This document shows, one piece after another, positions 21,401-33,030 of a stretch of 64,000 nucleotides of DNA. Within the stretch, counting starts at the first letter, position 1. Each line of letters begins with the position of its first letter. The stretch is from Clytia hemisphaerica (lineage: Eukaryota > Cnidaria > Hydrozoa > Leptothecata > Clytiidae). The notes under the pieces were generated by a model. It made no database searches, was not told the origin of the DNA, and saw only the letters and a list, made by a program, of their open reading frames with translations. The translations under genes were made by a program, and so were the position numbers. Where the stretch lies: assembly GCA_902728285.1 (NCBI GenBank), contig CACVBU010001190.1, positions 62,001 through 126,000 of the forward strand, read 5' to 3'.

Positions 21401-24400
21401 AGCCCTGAAACTCTTCTTGTTCTCTTCTCTCGCAACCCAACAGTTTTTAAATACTCCAAATTGACTCAAATTCACCTCGTCCTGTCCAAAGGACAATACT
21501 GTATACTGTCAATTAGATCAATTTGAAAGTGGGTGATAAAACAACCCAGTTCTATCCTGAAGGTCGGGAAAATTATAGTTGATAAAGAATTTACCTAGGG
21601 TAGGGGTTTATTAGGGGTTGTAACCCCTTTCTGTTCTATGAAACGTTACATTTTGAAGTTTTTGTTACATTTCCCTTTATTCATACATAACTTAGCTTTT
21701 TAATGTAAAATTCTTCAATCCTAGGTTGGGAAAGAAACAGAAGTTTACAACTGCATACTGTATAGTTTGTATCAAATTTTCTTGAGGAAAAAACATTTTT
21801 TACATTTAATCGTTTAGGATTCAAATGACAACCATGCATTGGTGGTTGGTCTACTCTTTCTGGTGATTCCTTTTCTGCCTGCTTCTAATTTCTTCATTCG
21901 TGTTGGCTTTGTGGTTGCTGAAAGGATTCTTTACATTCCAAGGTAATACACAGTCTGTTTTGTAACATGATTGTAACACATGTGAAAAGTACAAGATTTA
22001 CATTGGGCTTCTTTAAGCCTTTGTTCATTAAAAGATTCTTACCTCATCTTGAGCTTTTACTTTATTCATATTGCACAATTATTAGTAAAGTAAGTCTACG
22101 ACCGCAGTCGCAGGCGACCTGGAGGCTCCTTCTTTCGATGGCTATCTACCCGAAGCTAGGGAGGGCGCCGCTCTTTCTCCCTTGATTGCTCCATTAACTC
22201 TTGATATTTCTCTTAATTGCTGAGCATCAAGTATCAAGTACCAATACGGGAATCTTTGGTATGAGCTGCCTGAGGGTTGAACCCACAACTTTGCGCACCG
22301 TAGCCGGATGCTCTATCACTACACTACGACCGCACAATTATTAAGTGATCTACTCGTCAAATAAACGCTGTATTATAAATATTCTTGTTTTTAGTGTTGG
22401 TTACACTATCTTGGTTGTGGTTGGATTGAATCGACTGTGTCAGAAATTCCCTAAATTTAAAAACACCTCCTACTTTATGTTTTGGATGGCAGTCGTTCTC
22501 TTCACCTCCAAAACGATTTCTTACAATCGAGTCTGGAAAACAAGAGAGACACTGTTTAGGTAGGTATGACTAAATCAATAGTCATAAAAAATTTTCATTC
22601 AATGGGCAAAGTTGTTTAAATAGAATATAAACAGTGATGCCGAAGTATGTAGTGACTTTACGTACCTTTAAGAAGTGGTGCAAATAAATGGGCTATATTC
22701 CATAAAATATTCTATTCAAGGGGGAGGACGAACCTTTTCAAGTTAAAAAAAGATTCTTGGAAATGTGTAGATACCCCCTGGAAAATAGTAAAATTTGCAA
22801 AAAAAATCCTTGGAAAACTATTTGTACCTTATGTTATAGTAACGGTGGATGAACTAAAATCAGTCTTTTACCACCTAGAAATTTTACAGTAACTTTCCAC
22901 ACCCAAGAAAAATTAATAAAAATCCAAGGCTAAAGCTTTGGGACAACCTGGAGAAAATAAAATAATATTGTTAAATTAAGGTATACATCGAGAGAATCCG
23001 TTAAGAAACATAACTTAACTTAAGGCAAATTCATAAGAAGATTTCAATTTCATCATTCTTGTAAAAACTTATTTTATCATACCTATTTTACATAGCAGGC
23101 GTCCACACCTTACCACACAATGCAAAAGCTCACTACAACTACGCTAATTTTCTCAAAGACGAAAATCGAACTAAACAAGCTGTTTATCATTATAAAAAGG
23201 CGGTCGAGTAAGTTTAAGTTGAATGGGATCGAACGTAATTTATTTACCTGCCCTTTGATAAAATTTTGAAGCAAAATCAATTAGCTATAGAGGTATTACC
23301 ATCCAAAAGATGCAAGCAATCATTTTGCTTTTCTGTCAAGAGGTTGATGATGTTACTTAAAATTAGTTGTTACATTTCTTATTGCTGCATACTTGCTACA
23401 ACTAAAAGAAAAAAATGAGGCTTCCTCTACTTTTTCGATTAACCTCGTGTTTACTACTACTTAGTGCACCGTTAGACCATGTTCAGACGTTACGGTTCCG
23501 TATCGCTCCGGTGTTGTATGTGTTACGGATAGGAAGTGTTCATACTCATTCTGGAACGTTTTGGAGCAAGAAAACGGAGCAGTTCCGTTCCGATGAAAAT
23601 AGTGGAGCGAAACCGTTTCGATCTGTTTTGCTTTGTACCAATTTTGACGCTCACACAGTGTTTCGGAACCGTTTCGTTTCGGAACGAAACGGAACGTACC
23701 GTGTGAACATGGTCTTAGTGTAAAGGTCGAGTATTCGGGAACAATGCGCAAGGACGTGGGTTTTGAATGCCTGGCTGGGACGTATCAAAGATTCGAAAAT
23801 TGTACTAGATGCCTCTCTGCTTAAAATGCTGGGCAATGAATGAGAATGACTAAGGGGAAAGAGGAGCATTCAGGCTAGCCTAGTTAACTAAGCCTTTATT
23901 CACAAGGCTAAGACACAGATTATGGCAATATAGCGTTTTCGGTGCTTTGAAGTATTTTTATAGTTACGGATTTTGAAGATTGCATTGGAATACTATTCAG
24001 TTACAACTAAACAGCAGATTAAACGAAATGACTGGATCAATCTAGCTTATATTTTATAGGCTAAATCCAGGTCTTCATTAGCACATATTTGCAGTCATAT
24101 TATGTTCTTGATATTTGAGATTTGTATCAATTTTTCCAAAAACACTATCGAATGCTTCTTTTGTAGATTATACCCACCACATTCCAGTTCACACAACAAT
24201 CTCGCTACACTGTTGCAGAATGATCAACCAGGGGTGAAATATTCTTCTTACTACTTTAATAGTTATGTATATGTATATTACAAACAAAAAAGATTGTCTA
24301 AAAACTTGAAAAAATGTTGAAGTATCTTAATTTTACTATAATGTTAGTATGTATCATTTGCTACAATCTTTCAAGAAATATTTGAGACAAAGGGGAGTTC

Positions 24401-25315
24401 CCGGTGTAATTTTGAACACCACAATTGATTTTTAGGCGCCTTAAACTACAGTTGGAAAGTAGAGTTTTAACTCTGAGTTTTAACATGAGACTTAAGACTT
24501 AGGAGCTTAGGATCTCAGGATTTAAAAGCTCAAATTTGCTCGAATGAGGCTTGGAATATAGCTTAGAAGCCACCAAACCCCTCTAAAATCGAAACATTCA
24601 ATGGAAGAAAGTGGAAGTGCTAAAATAGCAATTCTCGCCCGAACTTTAAATTCTGAAAAACGTTAAAATACACTAAAATCTCAATATATTTCAAGGGAGA
24701 TTGTAGGATGCGTGACCTGTTAAGATTTCACATCAGTTTTATTCTCTTCCAATAGGTTGCAGAATATCACTTCAATGAAGCCATCAAACACACACCTGGT
24801 CATTACCGTGCAATGTTCAACATTGCCCATATTTATAGGTAACAAATATTGTCCTTCGTTTGGGATGTCATATTTTAGGTACGGCTTTTTTTTAGCGAAA
24901 GATTTTTTAGCGAAAGATTTATTGCAAGAAAATTAAACTGAACCATCCAACCTCAAAAACTTTTTGCGAACTGTATTTAGCTAAGTTATTTAACTGGTAT
25001 AAAAAAACTAACTGAAATGGCATAGCAATGGAGACGCCCTTCTTTTTAAAATGGCAAACCTAAAATCTGACCCTTTCTTTTAGAAATTTGCAATAACATG
25101 TTTGGTGGATTGGGTTGTTTAAAATGTTCAAAATCTTATATCTCGTTAGCCTCTAATGATAATTTTTTTGTTTTGAAAACTTGAGGTGTTAAAGATGAAA
25201 CATAGACATTGCGTTAAGAGTAACGAATGAACGTTTTTGTTAATTTTAGAAGTAGAGGAGAGTACGAGAAAGCATGTGATATTTTGAAGACATGTTTGTT
25301 TTTTTGTCGAAGTTG
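18500..25315 (+). CDS. TMTC: TMTC family O-mannosyltransferase, multi-exon, possibly incomplete
   Basis: TMTC proteins are ER multi-pass membrane proteins with C-terminal TPR repeats that O-mannosylate cadherins. Exons with fitting splice sites: 18500-18907, 19103-19176, 19503-19524, 19700-19836, 20728-20785, 20985-21296, 21818-21942, 22395-22559, 23096-23207, 24167-24233, 24756-24838, 25250-25293. Family blocks include NSLENGFVHDDIFAIVNN with the luminal DD, SHKSFRPICTLTFRFDY, ATHPVHVEA/VTGVVGRADML, CYDWQIGSIPLVE, LPASNFFIRVGFVVAERILY, and TPR-type NAKAHYNYANFLKDENR and NNLATLLQNDQPG. Exons 8 and 9 do not join in frame: either acceptor (23095 or 23098) is off by one. The last exon has only a weak donor (GTTTGT) or reads through to TGA at 25313. 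Most expected TPRs were not found downstream. The copy may be decaying or the rest may be rearranged. Which TMTC paralogue it is remains open; TMTC4-like features are suggestive. Confidence 0.85.
20395..20504. repeat. Small foldback element in TMTC intron 4
   Basis: Left arm AATCGTATGGTTTGG plus GTGCAATTAACGAT and a right arm that is its near-perfect complement, about 30-40 bp each, enclosing a short loop. No coding sequence. Confidence 0.75.
22085..22331 (-). mobile_element. tRNA-derived SINE with 12-bp target duplication
   Basis: On the minus strand the 5' end shows an A-box-like TAGTGTAGTGATAGAGC and a B-box-like GGTTCAACCC at tRNA spacing, followed by an unrelated body. GCACAATTATTA at 22073-22084 and 22332-22343 is the target duplication. 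It sits in the intron before TMTC exon 8. Confidence 0.82.
23475..23714. mobile_element. MITE family B, copy 1, TTA duplication
   Basis: Inverted ends GACCATGTTCAGACG and CGTGTGAACATGGTC (inexact) are flanked by TTA. The interior is full of CGGAACG/CGTTCCG-type motifs in both orientations. It lies in the intron after TMTC exon 9. Ends resemble those of 43222-43733. Confidence 0.68.
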
Positions 25316-25821
25316 ATTGTCACTTCTTTTATGTATCATGTATTGCTATTGTTAAAGGAACCCATTTGGGCGGGAACTGATTTTATTAATTGGTGGGTGT
25401 GGCTACAAAATATGTCACCTAAGCTAAATATTATGCATCACTTTAATGCTTACGAAATGTATGTAATTGCCCCCGCAGGAGCGCAGCAACGAGGAGGCAC
25501 TCATAGCTTCACGCATAGATATTGGACTGGAATCTCGAAATTTTGTTGTTTGTTGTCGCGCAAGCATCCCCGTAGTTAGTCTCTTCCGTAAAATATTCGG
25601 TTTTTTTCGGGACGGTTGTATAAATATTTTCATATTACGTTATTATATGCTATTGCCATTATTACATATTACATGTTATTAGTTTTGATTTACCACTGAA
25701 AAGCTGAAGCGAGTGTTATAAATGCAAATTATAACAGGTGTATGATATAACACAAATTACAATATTACTTGTGCAAATCAAAACAAACAAAATGGCAGAC
25801 TGGTTATAATGATGAGCTGAT

Positions 25822-26331
25822 TCATTGACTGGAAAAAGTGTTTGGTATGTCAAATTTAGCGCTTTGATCACCAAGTTTAGCTAGCTGAGCTTTGGATTTG
25901 CATTCGGCCATTCTCTGGATATGAAGTTTTATTGAGTCGAGCGCTTGAGTGAGTTTAGGAAGTAACTGATGTTCAAGATTTTCAGCAAGGATCAGTTGTT
26001 GCTTTTTCTTCAATGATAGACGAAGGGTAGCAAGAGTTGTAGTAACAGAATCGAAGTTACTCACATAATCTGGGTGGACTGGACTTTCGTCAATGACATC
26101 CTGAATTTCGGAAATGATGACGTTGGTGTCCATTATGAGTTCTGACGGTTTCGACATCTCGTCTAATGTCAGGTTATGGAATTGAGTTGTGATTGTGTCT
26201 TCAACTTCAGATGATGTCGGTTGATCAGGCTGCGGTGGTTGAGGGTTGGCTTTAGGAGACGGAGCTGTCTTTCTACCAACGTCGTTGTATACAGAATAAT
26301 CAATCCGGGGGAATCTCCGAGGTCTTGACAT
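25822..26331 (-). CDS. Unidentified 169-residue ORF, possibly gag-like
   Basis: It begins MSRPRRFPRIDYSVYNDVGRK, continues through a Pro-rich linker (PQPPQPDQPTSSE), and has a helical C-terminal half with heptad-like Leu spacing (LATLRLSLKKKQQLILAE). I do not recognise the family. Upstream on its strand lies an LTR-like segment with a TATTTAAG box near 26768-26775 and an AATAAA near 26670, so the start of an LTR-retroelement gag gene is one reading. No protease, RT or integrase follows, so the element would be truncated. Confidence 0.4.
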   Translation of the reverse strand: MSRPRRFPRIDYSVYNDVGRKTAPSPKANPQPPQPDQPTSSEVEDTITTQFHNLTLDEMSKPSELIMDTNVIISEIQDVIDESPVHPDYVSNFDSVTTTLATLRLSLKKKQQLILAENLEHQLLPKLTQALDSIKLHIQRMAECKSKAQLAKLGDQSAKFDIPNTFSSQ

Positions 26332-26529
26332 TCAATTGAAATGATTGATGAGTAAAAACGACAAAGTCCAAATGAGTGAAAAATGAGTGAAAATGGCTAA
26401 GTCCAGAAGTCAGAATGCCTGAGGTCAAGTAGACAATGAATACAATATGAAGATCTGAATATATAAGCTATGAGCATATAAATATATAATGTCTATGTCT
26501 AACTTAACCTTAACCTAAATGTGAAAAGA

Positions 26530-27013
26530 AAAAAGCAAAAACAAGATGGCTGACTTACCAGTTAGGCCATGAATGAAAACTGTGAAGGTGTGGCCATACA
26601 GGTAAGTGTGAGAGACAAAACAAACTGAGACTGTGACTTGTCTTCAGTTGTTGAATGAATTGAGTTTATGTTTATTTGAATTGACTTGAGTGACTCGAGT
26701 CTGGAGCTGAGGTCCTTACTCCATGGCTGTCAAGAGTCAAGTGAGAAACTGAATGCCTTTAGGCCTTAAATACACTTGATGCACCAAGTTGTCAAGGCAA
26801 CAAAAAACAACATGGCTTGAGAGCATGACCTCAGTTGGCCAAATATACTAAAATAAAATGGTAGCTAAGCTATGAAAAATGTAAACAAAATGTAAACAAA
26901 TATGGTGGCTAAAGCTATGAAATATTCTAATAAATTTTTATGAAATTTTCTTTTTATAATTTTTATAATTTGGTTTTATAATCAATAACTTTACATATGT
27001 CACATGTTCAACA
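26530..27013 (-). mobile_element. Possible LTR upstream of the 169-residue ORF
   Basis: Read on the minus strand the segment starts TGTTGAACATGTGAC, has a TATA-like TATTTAAGG about 240 bp in, then AATAAAC, and a TGGTAAGTCAGCC that could serve as a primer-binding site after the LTR. No second LTR copy was found in the window, so this rests on layout only. Confidence 0.3.
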
Positions 27014-27027
27014 ACCCATTTTTTCCA

Positions 27028-27306
27028 CAGCTCACTTGTTCAACAAATTCTTGTCAAATTGGATGTCGAACAAGTGGGTTGTGGAACAAATGGGTACCAA
27101 AATGGTCGACAACCCAGTTGATTGACAATCCACTTGTTCGACAATCTATATAGTTGTTTGAGAAAAGAGTGTCGAACAAGTGGTTGTCGAACAACCATGC
27201 AGTTGAGCAAATGGGTGTAGAACTAATAACTGTCAAACAACCTGAAAAAACTGGTCTAACAAATGTACCGTCGAACAAGTATACTGTCGAACAAGTGGGA
27301 TTTCCC
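27028..27306. repeat. Irregular array of GTCGAACAAGTGG-type motifs
   Basis: The motif GTCGAACAAGTGG or variants recurs at least eight times in about 280 bp, in both orientations (CCACTTGTTCGAC near 27130), with CAACCCA and TGGGTTG pairs. This looks like a foldback element built from short repeats. Confidence 0.6.
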
Positions 27307-28710
27307 CAAAATTATAGTTGTACGTAGATGAAAATTTGTCAGAATTTATATTATGGTGAAAATTCAGAATTCTCAGTTTGACAACAAAAATTTCACGAAT
27401 AGGTAATTTTAATTTACATAATTATATTAAATTGTAAGATTAGTGTGGCAAGAAAACTCTTTAAAAAATTTTGCCATAAATCTTAAAGTGTAAGGTTTTC
27501 AGCACAGCCACAATCTATAGAAAGAGGTCAGAATTTACAATAATTCTCTTCTCACAACAAAAATACAGCATTTTTCTAAAATTATGAATACGTTGTACCC
27601 AAAAACTTTTCTGTCACCATATAAATTCTGGATTTTCTATCACAGCACTAAATTCTGCAAATTTCAATTTTTCACAAATTAAATTTGTGCATGTCAGATG
27701 TTACATTTTTCATGACAGACTGAAATAATAATACACTGATAATAATAATTAAGCACCAATGTGTCATTGTTTTGAGGTTGGAGTTTTAGTTATTCAACAT
27801 GACACTTAAAACTAGCATCAAAAGGTCTATCCATTTAATTTTCTATGCGTACATGTAATTTTCCTGTGCTTGGCTGGTACGTTACATGCTGACAGTCAGG
27901 GCAGGTTGTTTTTTGTAGCAGTGAGTCTGTTGAAGAGGGTTATGGGCTGTCAGACAGCAGCCTGGCAGTAATGACATTGAGAGTGACGAGAGGGAGAATC
28001 TTTGGAGTTTCTTTGAACTAACCGCAGGAAACGCTGTTTATTCTCACGATAACCTAAAAATGGTTTTCAAACCGTACCAAAAATTTTAGTCAACTGCATA
28101 TTATGGTTGCGTTTCCTCCGTAACTAACATATCCCTCTCTTTCTTAGATGCTTATTCTTAGAAGCATCAAAGACATGGGGTCCTTTATTTCAGGAAAATA
28201 TATATTTATAGCAAAGGCTTAAACAGAAAGAAGCAACAGGTTCATTATGAGGTGTAATTTTGAGCAGATTGGCATTGATCAAAGGAATCCTGTGATGTTT
28301 AAACCATATTTTGGAAAAAAGAGAGTAAATGAGGGCGATTGTAGCCATACTAAATTGAAAATTTCTCCCGTCGGCGCAAACCATGGTTGCGCCTCCTCGT
28401 TCCCCATTTGAAAACTATTCACGCTAATTCACAATTAATGCCAATGGGTCCCGTCAAAAGGGGGGCATGGCCCCTCATGTTTTACCAAAAAACTTTGTAC
28501 TTTTAAAAGATTTCCATTATTTTTACATGAATTATTTTTCAAATTGAATTAAAAAGGGTCCTAAAATAGCACTTTGAACCCTTCAAAATTCAAAAATTTT
28601 CTCCGTTGCCCACCCCGTGGGTTTTGTCAATTTGCTCAAATATACCTGAGCCCTAAAAACCACGGCCCTTTGATGTGACCCACCAGTTGTCAAACAATTT
28701 TTGATATGCA
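27307..28710. other. Non-coding stretch
   Basis: No gene recognised. The short open frames at 28190-28384 and around 27900-28030 have no family features. Confidence 0.5.
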
Positions 28711-28860
28711 TAAGTCAAGATAACGTCATTTTTCCTATCGGAAACACCCGAAAAAACTTGAAGTTGACCCCTGTGTATTACTAAAAATGGAAAAACAGGT
28801 CAAATTCCTTCCAGATTTTTCGGGTGTTTCCGATAAGAAAAATGATATATTCTTGACTTA
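28711..28860. repeat. 150-bp foldback element
   Basis: Left arm TAAGTCAAGATAACG ... TATCGGAAACACCCGAAAAA is mirrored by TTTTTCGGGTGTTTCCGATA ... TCTTGACTTA, about 45 bp each. The left arm and adjacent sequence resemble 15571-15620. Confidence 0.8.
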
Positions 28861-28999
28861 CGCGAATGAGAATGCCAAAAAACTGATCGACCATCAAACA
28901 CATACCTATTATTTATAGGCAGAAATTAAGTTTTCATAGCGGCATTTTATCCATACCAATGGGTCTAAACGTGGTCTAAAATAAAACTGAATCAATCCA

Positions 29000-29135
29000 G
29001 AGAATACGAGCGTGAAAACAAAAGTTTCTAGGCGTAATGGCGTGAAATCGAAAAAAATTGGCGTGATCGTGAAAATCAAATTTTTCAGGCGTGATGGCGT
29101 GAAATCGAAACAAAATTGGCGTGATGGCGTGAATT
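29000..29135 (+). repeat. Short tandem repeats of GGCGTGATGGCGTGAA type
   Basis: GGCGTRATGGCGTGAA recurs three times, with GGCGTGAT-CGTGAAAATC variants between, period about 50 bp, imperfect. No coding role seen. Confidence 0.6.
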
Positions 29136-29211
29136 TGGGGTCCGCTGAGGGGGCCTCCTTCAGATGCTTTAAATTCGATTTATTGTGTAAGTTAATGTTA
29201 GGTCAATTTTA

Positions 29212-29460
29212 TCATAGTCCGTATAAGAAACCTGGGTCTGGATGCCTTTTGTTTTTTCGTTTTTTCTATTATTTCGAACTTGAACTGGCGTTGAGAAATT
29301 ATTTTGTTTTGCTCAGTTTTTGATCATGTGATTAACTTTTGAACCAATCCCAAGAGGAGTATTTGGTAACGATTTTTATAATCGTTATTAACAAAGAAAG
29401 AAGTTAACAAAAAGTTACAGCAATTAGCTTCCAGACCAGGGTTTTTTATACGGACTATGA
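29212..29460. mobile_element. 249-bp MITE with TTTTA duplication
   Basis: Inverted ends of 31 bp begin TCATAGTCCGTATAA and end TTATACGGACTATGA with few mismatches. TTTTA at 29207-29211 and 29461-29465 is the likely target duplication. Confidence 0.8.
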
Positions 29461-30791
29461 TTTTATATAGACTCTCATATGTTAAGTTATGTCATACCCT
29501 GCAACGAATATTGCCCTACCTTAAGAATTTAGACTCCCTATCTTTAACGAGGTCATATAATATGTACCTTTTCGACCTTAGCCGCCAATTGCCGCGCGGT
29601 CATTTTCTTGTCCATTTTACCACCTTAAAACCGTCCCAGTCTTTTTTTCGTGCCTATAGACAATAGAAAAAAGTTTAGAAAAAGGATTGGGTCGATCTTA
29701 GGGGGATAATCAAATATTAAAGTGGTACACGCCTGACCGCGCGACTACGGCCGAAAAGGGCACACATCTGTTGTTGAGAGAAGCGCCCCTGAGTGAATAT
29801 TTTCCTTGATTGCGTAATTCTTAATGACCTATAATCTTCCCAAGAGAAAATAAACAAAAGCAATAAGATGCTATTAACGACTCGTGAGAAAAATATCACT
29901 AAAGTAATTAAATTTGTAAAATACTTGTGGTTCTTGAGTTTGGATTTTTATCAAAAGTTGTTGATAGAAATTCCTTCACGAAGTTTTGGATCATTTTAAA
30001 TGTCAAGTTTATAGTGGCTGCTTGGTGGAGGGAGTTTCTTTAAAACTTGAAGGTGGTAGGATCTGCTAAGGCCATTATTATTTGCGAAACAGGGGTCTGG
30101 ACCTGGAGGCTTATGGAGGTTGAGGTTGCCTAAATAAGTTTAATTTAGTTTGCTCAAAGGTCGTTGGCTAATGAAATTTTTCAGCTTTTACAAACAAACA
30201 AAATAAAAGCTTCTTTCAATAAAGCTTTAGGACAAATTTTCACTAGAGCCTCACGTGTATCTTAAACTCACTAATTCCATAGTGATGTCAAATTTGCCGA
30301 CAATGAGTACACAGAGCACAAAAGCATTTTATCTGGAATTTGAATTTATGAATTAAATTTTTCAAATTGAAAAAAAAGGTTAGCGTATTATAGCAAAAAT
30401 AGGGAGTAGAGATGTCCTTCATTTCAAGTTTTATGGACCTGCTGGTTTTTCATTTCGACCCGCTTTAACGCACGCAGTATGCCTTTTTTTCTTTTTGCCC
30501 CGCAGGGGCTTTTGTTGCTTCACGTAGCGGACTTGCTCGCCAGAAAAATATTCATATTCAGAATTCATGTTTCTTCCGATTCTGAGCGGGCCGCGCGCGG
30601 TTAAAAATGTTCGCGCGCGATATCTCTTTTGCTGCTACTTGTATTGATTTCCAAGCTATGCACGGACAGAGAAGGTAGCTTTCCTAGCTATCCACGATGG
30701 TTGAAATTTGACAATGACTTGCTTTTGTCCATAGCTATGTGTCTTTTTGCTGAACAAGAAAACAGAAAAAGGTATAAATATTCAAATATCT
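29461..30791. other. Non-coding stretch
   Basis: No gene recognised. A GC-rich GCGGGCCGCGCGCGG patch lies at 30586-30600, followed by a CGCGCGCGATATC patch. Confidence 0.45.
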
Positions 30792-30940
30792 ATGAAAATG
30801 TCTAAGAAAAATCATGATGAGCCTTCTTCAGAAGGAATTTCTCAGAAATTTATTGAGCCTTCTTCAGTTTCTGATGAAGGAATTTCTCAGAAAATTATTG
30901 ATGAGCTTTCTTCAGAAGAAGAACAGATAGATCAGGAGAG
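30792..30940 (+). CDS. Candidate 5' coding exon of an unknown gene
   Basis: From ATG at 30792 the frame reads MKMSKKNHDEPSSEGISQKF and continues to a consensus donor GAG|GTACGT at 30940/30941. The peptide has an internal near-repeat (PSSEGISQKFIE, SDEGISQKIIDE), is acidic and Ser-rich, and looks disordered. No second exon was recognised to 33 kb. It could be a short spurious frame. Confidence 0.3.
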
Positions 30941-31369
30941 GTACGTGTACAAAAATGATGGAGGTAATAGAGATTTACATTAAAAATGTTCTTCAAAGTC
31001 CACAACTTGCAACGGTGCTAATTTCATAACAACAACATACTGAACACGCGCCAACTCTGTCACATGAAAAAAATTTGATTTCAACAAATTTTAATAGCAT
31101 AATTAAAAAATGGCGCAACGATGGAGTGCGATGTTGTAGACAAAAGACGGATCGATTTGTGAATTACGATTAATTCTCACACATGCAAATTCATAATTGC
31201 TTTGGCTTTTTTTATGACGATAAGGGAACATTTGCAAAAACATCGATAGAAAGACGGGGGCATTACTAAGCGGAGAAGCTCAGTGTAACGAAGATCTGGG
31301 ATTTCGTACCTTCGACGAGTTGAATGATTCTTCTACACCCCCATCTCAATTAAAGCAAAATAAAGTCTA

Positions 31370-31595
31370 CTTTAATTGGATTAATTTTCGTGAATTTATA
31401 TTTTCGCTTTTTTGCAAATGCTTGCCTTTCATTCACGAAAATAAAATCTTGCTATATTGCGAGAGAAAACTGAGTTGCGACATTCAATACTCGCAAAACT
31501 TTTGTTTTGCAATCGCCGATTAGTGAATATAAATTCAAAAAAACGAACCTTTTGCCTCGCAAAATTACAGCTTACGAAAATTAATCCATTTAAAG
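31370..31595. mobile_element. MITE with TA duplication, CTTTAAWTGGATTAA ends
   Basis: CTTTAATTGGATTAATTTTC at the left and its near-complement at the right, flanked by TA on both sides. The interior contains CGCGAAAA/TTTTCGC-type pairs. Non-coding. Confidence 0.72.
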
Positions 31596-33030
31596 TATGC
31601 TGAGATGAAAACGAAACAAAATATTGAATTAAAAGTTGGGATTACGACGGCAGGTTACGGTAACAAATCAAGGACCATCATCCGTACCTTATTGTGATTT
31701 ACCATCTTATGGGACTAGCGTATAGATGGATTTCCATGAAAATTTTTGAGTGAAAAATTTTGCCGAATTCGCCAAATTTGTAAGGCAAGAAGTCTTCCCT
31801 TAACAAAATGGAAAGTTTTATCGAAATATAGTACTAGATGTTTTTGACTGGAGAGATTCAATCATATATAATATATACTTTCATAGGGATAGAACACTAA
31901 AAACGCGTAAAATTTTTCTCAGGAAGAATCTTTAGCGAATATTATTGGGTATCACTATTTGCGTGTTTCCACAAAAAAACAACCACCTTGCTCTTTCAAA
32001 TTTTAAGTTTGACACATTTTTTGGTGGTGATAAAACACAAAATGAAGACATTCGAGGAAGAGTATAGGCTCGGGAAAGCTTATACGTTTAAATAAAGGTT
32101 TAATATATTATTTCTTTTAAGTCTTTCGTCTTCTACCGTTGGAATCCCCAATCCTCGTCATAGTATGCCAAATTCATTCATCGTTTTGCTATTGAACTTT
32201 ACTTCCGGGGTGAGAGAGGAGAGAGAGTGTTTTCGATCTTATGTATTATATAATTACAGAATCTAATTTTTGCATTGAATCGTTGAATAGATACAAAAAA
32301 GTTCGTCCCCGTTGATTTCATCCCCATTCGAAATCCATCCAATGTAAAAAATTGCACTCCAAAACCATCTTCATTGTGTATTTTAAAGCTTGGAACAATA
32401 GAATTCCTATCCCCATAGAGATTTTGATAGAAATTGTTGGCCCCGTTGTGGGAAAAATTCCACCGGGGCTTTGAGACAGGTGTTTCGGCATGACATGATT
32501 TACCGTATTTATATATAGGACGAGATTTGTAAAAATTCGAGAAGAAAACGGATATTTACTTTTTACCATGTATCCCGTCATTGTCTGCCCGGAGTTCTGC
32601 GTTCCCAAAGAGTGACACCTCTTAGACTGAGAAATGATTGTCTAATGCGCTACTCCTTCTCTGGTTCCCATTGACGTGATACTGGAATATTCATCAGAAT
32701 ACTCATCTCATCTTCATCAGAATACTCATAACGCTCATTTGACGTTGACTTTGCACACACCCCTGTCTCACAATCTATATCGATATTGGGTATGCGGGAA
32801 GACTTGTAAGTCTTCCTCAAGGAATGCTTCTATTTTGAAGCCTGGCGCCCTTGCCCCGCAGAGCCAACACACTAGGGTTTTATAAGACAGTCAGTTAGAT
32901 CGTACTGTTTAATAAAACTAGTGAAAACGTAATGTTAACCTGTACATAATAACTTTGTTTTACCTGTATATATGAATGAACTGAGAACTGTATATATAAA
33001 TGATGTATCATATTTTAACTAAACTATTTC
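31596..33030. other. Non-coding stretch
   Basis: No gene recognised. AGAGAGAGAG-type low complexity lies at 32213-32230, and a CATCAGAATACTCAT motif is repeated at about 32690-32730. Confidence 0.45.

Noticed and set aside
23415-23751. Overlapping ORFs rich in RF/NGT repeats on both strands
   Set aside because: Produced by the CGGAACG/CGTTCCG motifs of the MITE at 23475-23714.
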